Source: an uncultured Pelagibacteraceae bacterium (GTDB lineage: Bacteria > Pseudomonadota > Alphaproteobacteria > Pelagibacterales > Pelagibacteraceae). From it: DNA of 64,000 nt. Below the pieces are notes generated by a model. It was not told the DNA's origin. It saw nothing but the letters and a program-made list of their open reading frames with translations, and did not search any database. Below, one piece after another: positions 37,692-46,209 of this stretch. Location of the stretch: positions 1 through 64,000 of the forward strand of contig CACLKP010000001.1 of NCBI GenBank assembly GCA_902607585.1, in the 5' to 3' direction. How positions within the stretch are numbered: position 1 is the stretch's first letter; every line of letters starts with the position of its first letter. Position numbers and translations under genes: made by a program.

Positions 37692-38594
37692 TTAATTTAA
37701 ACCGATAAAGCGTCTATTTCTTTTGGTATTCAAGCTATAATACAAAAGTGCAAAAGTAATAATACTTCCTCCAATTATTGTATTAGCTGTTGGAACTTCG
37801 TTGATACCAAAAATAGGTAACCAAACCCAAAAAATACCACCCAGAACCTCTGTCAAAGATAACAAAGTAAGATCAGCCGCAGGTAAATGTTTTGACCCTA
37901 GAGAATAAAGTATCATTCCTGAACAAACTAAAGTTCCGTGTAAAGCTGATAATGATGAATTTCTAAATGTAGTAAAAAAATTAGCATCGCTAAAAATTAA
38001 AACAAAAAAAGAAAATATCCCACAAAATAGTCCTGCAACTGCAACAGTTGTAAATGTTGGTGTATTTTTCCTCCACCTTAATGAAACAGAAAAAAATGAA
38101 AACCCTAATGCTGACAAAAGTCCAATCACTAAACCAAATAAAGTTCCAATTTCTCTACTATTAAAGGCCATAAAAATGATACCTGTTGCTGCAACAATTA
38201 TTGCTGTTAAAGTTGTATTTGAAACTTTTTCTTTAAGGAAAATGTAACCCAAAATTGCTGTCATAAAAGGCATCGCCGCCAACATCAAAAGTGTAATGGC
38301 CACTGTTGTATGAGTTATTGACCATATGAAACACATCATAGCGATTCCTAAACTTATTCCTCCAAGAATTCCTGAGGCTCCAATGTTTTTGTAATTTTCT
38401 ATAAATGACTTTCCTTCTTTTAAAAATAAATAAAAATTTATTAGTAAAAAAATAGTAAAGCCTCTAAAAAAGAGATACTGCCAAGGAACAGATTGTGCAT
38501 CTTCAATAAAGCGAACGACCAAAGCACCAAAAGACCAGAATATTCCTGCTATTAAAACAATTAAAATTGCTGAATCAACTTTACCTTCTTTCAT
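37692..38594 (-). CDS. EamA/DMT family permease
   Basis: HTTVAITLLMLAAMPFMTAILGYIFLKE; 10 TM. Confidence 0.87.
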   Translation of the reverse strand: MKEGKVDSAILIVLIAGIFWSFGALVVRFIEDAQSVPWQYLFFRGFTIFLLINFYLFLKEGKSFIENYKNIGASGILGGISLGIAMMCFIWSITHTTVAITLLMLAAMPFMTAILGYIFLKEKVSNTTLTAIIVAATGIIFMAFNSREIGTLFGLVIGLLSALGFSFFSVSLRWRKNTPTFTTVAVAGLFCGIFSFFVLIFSDANFFTTFRNSSLSALHGTLVCSGMILYSLGSKHLPAADLTLLSLTEVLGGIFWVWLPIFGINEVPTANTIIGGSIITFALLYYSLNTKRNRRFIGLN

Positions 38595-38598
38595 TTTA

Positions 38599-39054
38599 TT
38601 ATATTTTCTTTTTAGGTCTTAATGAATGTCCAGGAAGCCATTCTTCTTTGCCATCGGCATAGTGTTCTTTTTTCCATATAGGAGATTGATGTTTTACCTC
38701 CTCAAGAATATATCTACATATCTTAAATGCTTCATCTCTATGACCAGATCCAACAGCTATCAAAATGCTTATTTCACCGACAGGCGCATATCCTTTTGCA
38801 TGTTCCAAAAATATCTTGGCATTTTTATCAAATTTATTTTTTGCTTCATTACAGATCGATTGAAAAGATTTTATAACAGCTTGGTCATGAGCGTCATAAG
38901 TGACGGCTGTTACTTTTTTTCCACTATTTTCATTTCTTACTCTTCCAATAAAAATAGATTCGGCTCCATTTTTTTCAGATGCAATAAATGTTTTTGCTTT
39001 TTCTGAGGAAATTTTTTCTTCCTCTATTTTAACAAGCACAGTATGTAAATTCAT
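38599..39054 (-). CDS. moaE: Molybdopterin synthase catalytic subunit
   Basis: SIFIGRVRNENSGKKVTAVTYDAH; VGSGHRDEAF; PIWKKE. Confidence 0.95.
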   Translation of the reverse strand: MNLHTVLVKIEEEKISSEKAKTFIASEKNGAESIFIGRVRNENSGKKVTAVTYDAHDQAVIKSFQSICNEAKNKFDKNAKIFLEHAKGYAPVGEISILIAVGSGHRDEAFKICRYILEEVKHQSPIWKKEHYADGKEEWLPGHSLRPKKKI

Positions 39055-39320
39055 TAACCACCGCCAATAGGAGGAATAATTGAGATAAATTCTTTATCTT
39101 TTAATTTATAATTATCATTTACAACTTCATCCCTTTCGCTGAAAAAGGCTGCAGTCTTAGGTAAGTTTTCTAAATTACTTTTTAAATGTTTTTCAGAAAT
39201 AATTTTAGTTAAAATATCTCTAACCTTTTCTATATTTGAATTATTAGGTAATTGAATATTTAAAGTATCTTTATCACTTAATATTTTTGATGATCCATAA
39301 AGTTTTAGTTGAATTTCCAC
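39054..39320 (-). CDS. moaD: Molybdopterin synthase sulfur carrier subunit
   Basis: Ubiquitin-like, C-terminal IIPPIGGG. Confidence 0.93.
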   Translation of the reverse strand: MEIQLKLYGSSKILSDKDTLNIQLPNNSNIEKVRDILTKIISEKHLKSNLENLPKTAAFFSERDEVVNDNYKLKDKEFISIIPPIGGG

Positions 39321-39321
39321 A

Positions 39322-40311
39322 TTAACCGCCTGTTACATTCATATGCCTAGGAACAAATTGTTCATTTTCTTTTCTTTCAATAACAAAATCATGTCCTTTT
39401 GGTTTTCTTGAAATAGCTTCATATATGACGTGTTTTAGCAGTTGATCATTTTCACTTTTTCTCAAAGGCGTTTTTAAATCTGCCTTATCCTGTTGACCTA
39501 AACACATGTACATTTCTCCAGTGCAAGTAATTCTTACCCGATTACAAAGTTCACAAAAATTATGAGTATGTGGAGTAATAAAACCAATTTTTTGATCTGT
39601 TTCATGGCAATGTACATATCTTGCGGGACCTCCAGTTCTTAATGAATCTTCGGTTAAGCTATATTTTGTTTGTATCAAACTCTTAACTTCAGTTAGAGGC
39701 ATGTACTGGTCTGATCTTTTTTCCCCAATTTCACCCATTGGCATTACTTCAATAAATGTTAAAGAAAATTTGTTTTCACCACACCAATTCACTAAATTTA
39801 AAATTTCATTGTCATTAATTCCTTTTAAAGCCACCGTGTTAATTTTTATTTTTAATCCCGCTTTTTTTGCAATCATAATTCCGTTGATAACTTTATCTAA
39901 ATCACCATTACGAGTAATTTTTTTAAATTTTTTTTTCTCTAAAGAATCCAATGAAACATTAATTCTTCTAACTCCATTATCAAATAAATCTTTTGCATAA
40001 CGATCGAGCTGAGAGCCATTTGTAGTAAGCGTTAATTCTTCTAATCCTTGGTTCAGTTTTTTTCCAAGATTACTAAATAGTTGCATTATATTTTTTCGAA
40101 CTAGAGGTTCTCCTCCAGTAATTCTGAGTTTTTTTACACCAAGATCGATAAAAGTATTACAAAGTCTGTCCAATTCTTCTAATGACAAAACATCTTTTTT
40201 AGGTAAAAAATCCATATCTTCAGACATGCAATAATTACATCTAAAGTCACAACGATCTGTAACTGAAACTCTTACATATGATATTTTTCTTTTAAATGGA
40301 TCTATTAACAT
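39322..40311 (-). CDS. moaA: GTP 3',8-cyclase
   Basis: Radical [36 protein letters not shown]-terminal [20 protein letters not shown]. Confidence 0.95.
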   Translation of the reverse strand: MLIDPFKRKISYVRVSVTDRCDFRCNYCMSEDMDFLPKKDVLSLEELDRLCNTFIDLGVKKLRITGGEPLVRKNIMQLFSNLGKKLNQGLEELTLTTNGSQLDRYAKDLFDNGVRRINVSLDSLEKKKFKKITRNGDLDKVINGIMIAKKAGLKIKINTVALKGINDNEILNLVNWCGENKFSLTFIEVMPMGEIGEKRSDQYMPLTEVKSLIQTKYSLTEDSLRTGGPARYVHCHETDQKIGFITPHTHNFCELCNRVRITCTGEMYMCLGQQDKADLKTPLRKSENDQLLKHVIYEAISRKPKGHDFVIERKENEQFVPRHMNVTGG

Positions 40312-40339
40312 AAATAAATTAAATCATAAAAATTATCTA

Positions 40340-41587
40340 TTAGCTACTAGGAATTAAAGGTACCCATTCAATAATATCGCCTGATTTGAATTGCCCTTTT
40401 CCACCTGGAAAGATGCCCCAACAGTTTGCTTTTACAAACGATTCGATTCTGTGAGATTGTTGTCCTTGCAGCACCTTTAATTCTCCCAACCCCTTAGCAT
40501 TAATATTTATTAAACATCTTGCAAAATGTGTAAAATTTTTTCGTTTTGAATATTTATTAATTAGTTTGGCTTTAAATTTTTTTTCTTTTAGCATTCCTAA
40601 ACTATTTCGCAACAACGGATAGACAAAAAAACGAAACCCTGCTGCACATGAAATAGGATTTCCAGGTAACCCGAAAAATAATTTTTCTTTTCTGTTAAAT
40701 TTAGCCAACATTATAGGTCGACCAGGTTTTATAGAAACACCTTTAAAATACGTTTTAAAACTAAGTTCATTTATTAGTTTTGGTATAAAGTCAAATTTGC
40801 CTGCAGATATTGCTCCTGAAGTTACAAATATATCAATATCTGATTTAAGTGATTTTTTAAGTTTTTCTTTGAGTTTTCTTTGTTCGCTGTCTTTTATAAC
40901 TCCACCATCTATTATTTGGTAATGCAAACTTTCTCCAAATGATGTGAAATAATGATTATTTGAATTACGAACCTGCCAATTTGATATATTTTTCTTTTTA
41001 TAATCTACAATTTCATCGCCAGTTCCAAAAAAAATTATTTTAGGCTTTTTTTTTACATATAAGTTCTTAATTCCAAGAGTAGTAAGAGCCATAATGTGTT
41101 TTGGTTGAATTAACTCACCTTTTTTTACTACTACATCTTTTAAATTATAATCTTCACCAGCAAATCGAATAAATGAAAATTTTTTTACTTCACTATCTAC
41201 AAAAATATGTGTTGGTTTTCTTTCAGATGGATAATATTTTATCTTTTCAACTGGTATAATAGAATCAAAGGGTTTGGGAACTATGCCACCTGTCATAATT
41301 TCTACGGATGAATTTTTAAGATAATTATTTATTTTTGGATTGTCGCCAGCTCCAATAGTTTTTAAAATCTTCAATTTCTTAACTTTTTTTTTAGATAGCC
41401 CTTTGGTTTCTTTAGCTAAAACTGCAAAGCCGTCGAATGCTGTGTTATTAGCTAATGGATTTGTCGATGGCGATAAGATGTTTTTTGCACAAACTCTATT
41501 TAAAGAATCTGATATAGAAATTTTTTCACTAGGTAGATTTAAAGAAACTTTATTTATTATTTTTATAGCCTCTTGGTATTTGATCAT
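40340..41587 (-). CDS. moeA: Molybdopterin molybdenumtransferase
   Basis: NTAFDGFAVLA, GDEIVDY, TSGAISAGKFDF, GLPGNPISCAAGF. Confidence 0.93.
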   Translation of the reverse strand: MIKYQEAIKIINKVSLNLPSEKISISDSLNRVCAKNILSPSTNPLANNTAFDGFAVLAKETKGLSKKKVKKLKILKTIGAGDNPKINNYLKNSSVEIMTGGIVPKPFDSIIPVEKIKYYPSERKPTHIFVDSEVKKFSFIRFAGEDYNLKDVVVKKGELIQPKHIMALTTLGIKNLYVKKKPKIIFFGTGDEIVDYKKKNISNWQVRNSNNHYFTSFGESLHYQIIDGGVIKDSEQRKLKEKLKKSLKSDIDIFVTSGAISAGKFDFIPKLINELSFKTYFKGVSIKPGRPIMLAKFNRKEKLFFGLPGNPISCAAGFRFFVYPLLRNSLGMLKEKKFKAKLINKYSKRKNFTHFARCLININAKGLGELKVLQGQQSHRIESFVKANCWGIFPGGKGQFKSGDIIEWVPLIPSS

Positions 41588-41588
41588 T

Positions 41589-42124
41589 TTAAATATTTAA
41601 AGCGTTTTTTATTTTTTTTGGCACTCCATCAGGATTAATCCATAATCCTTTTTTACCTCCTGATTTGACAAGCAATCTTGTGTTGGTAATTTTTAAATTT
41701 GGTTCAACAATTTTCGAAAGATCGTAAATTGCAAGAAGAGCTGAGTTCACTCCAGATAATGCTTCCATTTCAACACCTGTCTTAGAATTTGCAGAAACTA
41801 AACAGTAAACAATAATTGAATTCTTTGGTTCATCAATCTCTGTATGAATAGAAATATGGTCTAAAGGCAAAGGGTGGCAAAGGGGTATTAGTTCACTTGT
41901 CTTTTTAACTCCATTGATTCCAGAAACTTCTGCAATCGCAAGTGGATCGCCTTTGGGCATTTTTTGTTCTTAATCATTTCTATCACCTCAGAACTTAAAA
42001 TTATTTCTCCAACAGCAAGAGCCTTACGATGAGTAACTTCTTTACTGCTTACATCCACCATTTTATAGCCTGAGGACGAAAATATTTTATTTAAAGAATC
42101 TTGTAATTTATTATTTTTATTCAT
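41589..42124 (-). pseudogene. moaC: Cyclic pyranopterin monophosphate synthase, split by apparent frameshift
   Basis: N-terminal ORF 41888-42124 (MVDVSSKEVTHRKALAVGEI) and C-terminal ORF 41589-41960 (MPKGDPLAIAEVSGINGVKKTSELIPLCHPLPL) are two frames of one MoaC, meeting at an A6 run (plus-strand T6, 41960-41965). Confidence 0.85.
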
Positions 42125-42740
42125 TTTTTATCTTCTTACTTAATTTTTTCGCAAATTCTAAATCTTCTTTGGTATTAATGTTAAAAAACGGGTCATAATC
42201 TTTAAATGTAAATTCCAAATTTTTTATTTTGCTTTTTTCTGTCCAGTCCTGAACTTTTCTTACTTTTTTGTTTATCAAATCGTCTTTAAGTTTGTCATAA
42301 AGATCTAAGGACCACAAACCAAAAATATTGTGTTTACGTCCATGAGAGCTTGCACAAAGTATTAAAGATTCTTTTTTTTTCGACTCTTCAATAAAACTTT
42401 TTATAATACTTTCAGGAAAAAAAGGTGTATCGCATGGAAATGTAGCAATCCAAGAACACTTGCTCAAGTTCTCTTTTGCCCATTTCATTGCCGTAAGTAT
42501 ACCAACCAATGGACCCAGTTGTCCTTCGACGCAATCTTTAACCGTTGTTAAATTGTTTTTGAAAAAAAATTCATTATCTTGATTGGTAATTATAATTATT
42601 TTTTTTAAATATTTTTTTACTTTATCTAACGTATGTTCAATAAGTTTTTTATTATTGAGTTCAAGAAAGAGTTTATCTTTACCCATTCTTTTTGATTGTC
42701 CGCCAGCGAGGATAGCTCCGAGTATATTGTGTTCGCTCAT
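42117..42740 (-). CDS. mobA: Molybdenum cofactor guanylyltransferase
   Basis: ILGAILAGGQSKRMGKDKLFLELNNKKLIEHTL; start set to MSEHNILG. Confidence 0.92.
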   Translation of the reverse strand: MSEHNILGAILAGGQSKRMGKDKLFLELNNKKLIEHTLDKVKKYLKKIIIITNQDNEFFFKNNLTTVKDCVEGQLGPLVGILTAMKWAKENLSKCSWIATFPCDTPFFPESIIKSFIEESKKKESLILCASSHGRKHNIFGLWSLDLYDKLKDDLINKKVRKVQDWTEKSKIKNLEFTFKDYDPFFNINTKEDLEFAKKLSKKIKNE

Positions 42741-42782
42741 AAAACAAATTATAAATGTTAAGGAAAACACAATAAAGTTTAA

Positions 42783-43193
42783 ATGATAGATAAAGAAATC
42801 ATTAGAATAGCCTCAAATACCGAAAATCACGGTGCGCTTGATAATCACACTCACTTTTCAAAGTTAAAGAATTCAATATGTGGTGATGACATGAAAATTT
42901 ACCTAATTGTTGAAAACAATAAAATTACAAATTTTAAATATGAATGTGAGTCCTGCATATATTGCCAGGCCTCAGTGAGTTTATTGTCCAGAAAAGCCAA
43001 AAATAAATTAATTGAAAAAGTAAAAAATTTTTGTCAACAAGCAAACGGTTGCTTTGATAAAAGTGTAAATTCTTTTGACAAAGAATGGAAGGATTTTGAT
43101 AAGATCATGACAAAAAATAATATGTCAAGAAAGGAATGTTTATTATTGCCTATTAATACGATGCTTGATGCACTAAGTAAAAAATCTTTATGA
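42783..43193 (+). CDS. NifU_N/IscU-like iron-sulfur scaffold protein
   Basis: NSICGDDMKIYLIVENNKITNFKYECESCIYCQASVSLLS ... RKECLLLPINTMLDAL. Confidence 0.8.
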   Translation: MIDKEIIRIASNTENHGALDNHTHFSKLKNSICGDDMKIYLIVENNKITNFKYECESCIYCQASVSLLSRKAKNKLIEKVKNFCQQANGCFDKSVNSFDKEWKDFDKIMTKNNMSRKECLLLPINTMLDALSKKSL

Positions 43194-43699
43194 ATTTTAA
43201 AAAAATAATTTGTTGGCCTCCGTTATTGGGCGGTATCGGCGCAGCAGTCACAATTACTATTCTTGCTTATATAACCTTTCAATCTATTTTATCTGGTACT
43301 AATTATGGTCTTTGGTTAACTGCATCGTTTGGGTCGTCGGTCGTTGTTGTTTTTGGATATCCCGATAATGAATTTGCCCAACCAAAAAATGTATTATTTG
43401 GTCACCTGTTATGTGCTTTGGTGGGAATTATATTCGTAATGTTATTTAAAATTTCTCAAGATAGATCGATATTCTTTCTAACTATAGGTATAGCTGTAGG
43501 TATTTCTGTAATGCTTATGATGGCATTTAAAATTACACATCCGCCTGCAGGAGGAAATACAATTGTAGTAATGTTAACTCAAGATTCATTTCAATTTTTA
43601 ATATTTCCAATAATGGTCGGAGCAGTTACTATTATAATTGGAGGAGTGATTTACAATCATTTTATCTTAAAAAAAAAATATCCTCTGAAATGGTTATAG
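43190..43699 (+). CDS. HPP family membrane protein
   Basis: ASFGSSVVVVFGYPDNEFAQPKNVLFGHLLCALVG; THPPAGGNTIVVML. Confidence 0.9.
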   Translation: MNFKKIICWPPLLGGIGAAVTITILAYITFQSILSGTNYGLWLTASFGSSVVVVFGYPDNEFAQPKNVLFGHLLCALVGIIFVMLFKISQDRSIFFLTIGIAVGISVMLMMAFKITHPPAGGNTIVVMLTQDSFQFLIFPIMVGAVTIIIGGVIYNHFILKKKYPLKWL

Positions 43700-43700
43700 C

Positions 43701-44537
43701 ATGAACTCAAAATACAAAACTGTTAAATACAAACAAAATAAACCATCCAATATCGAAGATTTGGTATCAATTGAAGAACCTCTTGAAATGGTAGTTCGTT
43801 ATAAAAAAAAAAATGAATGGATTGATAATTCTATTTCAATAACAATGCGAACACCAAAAAATGACGAAGACTTAATTGTTGGTTTATTATTCTGTGAAGG
43901 AATAGTTAATAAAATTTCAGAAATTGAAAAAGTTGAATTTTTAGGAGATAAGGTAGGAAAATTCGATTTACAAAATAAAGTTCGAGCTACCTTAAATAGT
44001 GGCGAGAATCTTGACATCAAACATCTGAGAAGAAACTTTTTAACAAACTCAAGCTGTGGGGTTTGTGGAAAAACGTCGATGGACTCTTTAGAAATTATTT
44101 GCAAAACAAAGATAAACAAAGATGTTCCGAAAATTAAAAACTCTCTGATAACTAAAATTCCTGACCTTTTAAGACAAAGTCAATCTGAATTTTCCAAAAC
44201 TGGAGGAATACATGCCAGCGCATTATTTAACAAAGAGGGTAAACCATTAGTAATCAAAGAAGATGTTGGCCGCCATAATGCTTTGGATAAAGTTATTGGT
44301 CACAGTTTAAAAAATTCTATTTTTGATACTAAAAATCAATTTATAGCTTGCTCTGGTCGTTTAAGTTTTGAATTAGTTCAAAAAACTCTTATGGCTAACA
44401 TTGGGCTTTTAATGGGAGTGGGTGCGCCAACAAGTCTTGCAATAGATCTGGCAAAACGTTTTGATATGACTTTAATTGGTTTTGTAAAATCTGATAGCTT
44501 TAATATATATTGTGGTGAAAATCGTATTTTAAAATAA
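43701..44537 (+). CDS. fdhD: Formate dehydrogenase accessory sulfurtransferase
   Basis: SSCGVCGKTS; TGGIHASALFNKEGKPLVIKEDVGRHNALDKVIG. Confidence 0.95.
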   Translation: MNSKYKTVKYKQNKPSNIEDLVSIEEPLEMVVRYKKKNEWIDNSISITMRTPKNDEDLIVGLLFCEGIVNKISEIEKVEFLGDKVGKFDLQNKVRATLNSGENLDIKHLRRNFLTNSSCGVCGKTSMDSLEIICKTKINKDVPKIKNSLITKIPDLLRQSQSEFSKTGGIHASALFNKEGKPLVIKEDVGRHNALDKVIGHSLKNSIFDTKNQFIACSGRLSFELVQKTLMANIGLLMGVGAPTSLAIDLAKRFDMTLIGFVKSDSFNIYCGENRILK

Positions 44538-44544
44538 ATTTATT

Positions 44545-46202
44545 ATGTCAAAAAATATAAGTAAACTTTCAGGAAGAAAAGGTCTTAAAGACAATCTCTT
44601 TAAGCGAATGATTAATACAGCGAGCAAGAGTAAAAATGGTAAAGAAATTAAACAACTCGCTGAAGAATATCATGTTGGAATGTCAACTATTCACGGAGCA
44701 GAAAGTTTTTACGAATTTTTAAGACCTGAACATAAAGAAAAAAAGCATGGATATGTAATGGAAGTGCATGTATGTGCGCAGGAACACAAGGTAAAGTAAG
44801 AAAAAAATTATCTGAAAAATTGGGTGAGGACAAAATCGGTACGATGTTTTGTTTAGGTCATTGTTATGAAACTAGTTCTTTTCACTACAATGGTCATAAT
44901 TATTCAGGAAATGATATCGATCAAATTGATGAAATTATTAAAGGTAAAAAAACTAATACAAAAAATATTAATTCAGTAAGTCATGCTACAAAAAGTATAT
45001 TAATGGGTGAAAACTTGTCTACTGTTGAAAAATTTAAAGATTTACTATCACAAATATTAAAGAAAGATAAAAAAGAAACTCTTCAAACTATAACTGAATC
45101 AAATCTTTGCGGAAGAGGTGGCGCAGGATTTCCTACTGGCATGAAATGGAATTTTTGCAGTCAACAAAAAGTAAAAAAAAAATATGTCGTTTGCAATGCC
45201 GACGAGGGTGATTCTGGTGCTTTCTCTGACAGATATCTTTTGGAAGACCAGCCATTAAAAGTATTATTTGGAATGATAGTTTGTGGTTATATTATTGGAA
45301 GTGATGAGGGCGTTCTTTACATTAGAGGTGAATATCCTAAATCTATAGAAATTATTAATCGTACAATTAACGAGCTTAAAAAATTAAATCTTTTGGGTAA
45401 AGATATTTTAGGTACTGACTTTTCTTACGACTTATATATTTGCATTGGTCAAGGCGCTTATATATGTGGAGAGGAAACTGCATTAATAGCATCTATTGAA
45501 GGAAGACGAGCTGAAGTTGATGTTAGGCCACCTTATCCAACTGTAGAAGGGCTTTATAAAAAACCGACTGTGGTAAATAATGTAGAAACTTTAGCAGCTA
45601 TACCTGGCATATTAAAACATGGTGCAAAATCTTTTTCATCTATAGGAAATGTTAAATCCGCTGGTACAAAACTTGTTTGCTTGGATAGTTTATTTAAAAA
45701 TCCTGGTGTTTATGAAATGGATATGGGAACTCCTATGAAAAAAATCATTTATGATATTGGAGGTGGATTTATTAAACCCGTAAAGGCTTTACAAGTTGGT
45801 GGGCCACTTGGTGGCGTTATTCCAATTAAAGAAGTAGAAAAGTTAAATTTAGACTTTCAAGAATTTGCGAAAGCAGGGTTTATGTTGGGTCACGGTAGTA
45901 TTGTGAGCATTCCAGAAGACTTTAATATGATTAAATATATTCATCATTTATTCAAATTTAGTGCTGAAGAATCTTGTGGAAAATGTTTTCCAGGAAGACT
46001 AGGTTCTTATCGTGGTAAAGAAATGTTTGACCAAGCGATTAATAAAACAAACAAAATTCCAATAAAACTTTTAAACGAATTGCTTATTACTATGCAAAAA
46101 GGCAGCTTATGCGCTCTTTGTGGAGCTATTCCGTTGCCTATTCAGAACATACTTAAATATTTTACCGATGAATTTAAAACTGATATAAATCAAGAAGCTT
46201 AG
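44545..46202 (+). pseudogene. Formate dehydrogenase FdsG-FdsB (NuoE/NuoF-like) fusion with apparent frameshift
   Basis: ORF 44545-44799 ends in VHVCAQEHKVK*, while overlapping ORF 44772-46202 starts MCAGTQGKVRKKLSEKL...FCLGHCYE and continues into NuoF-type (GRGGAGFPTGMKW; GEETALIASIEGRRAEVDVRPPYP). One gene in two frames; -1 or +2 shift needed at about 44770-44785. Confidence 0.8.
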
Positions 46203-46209
46203 GGGAATA

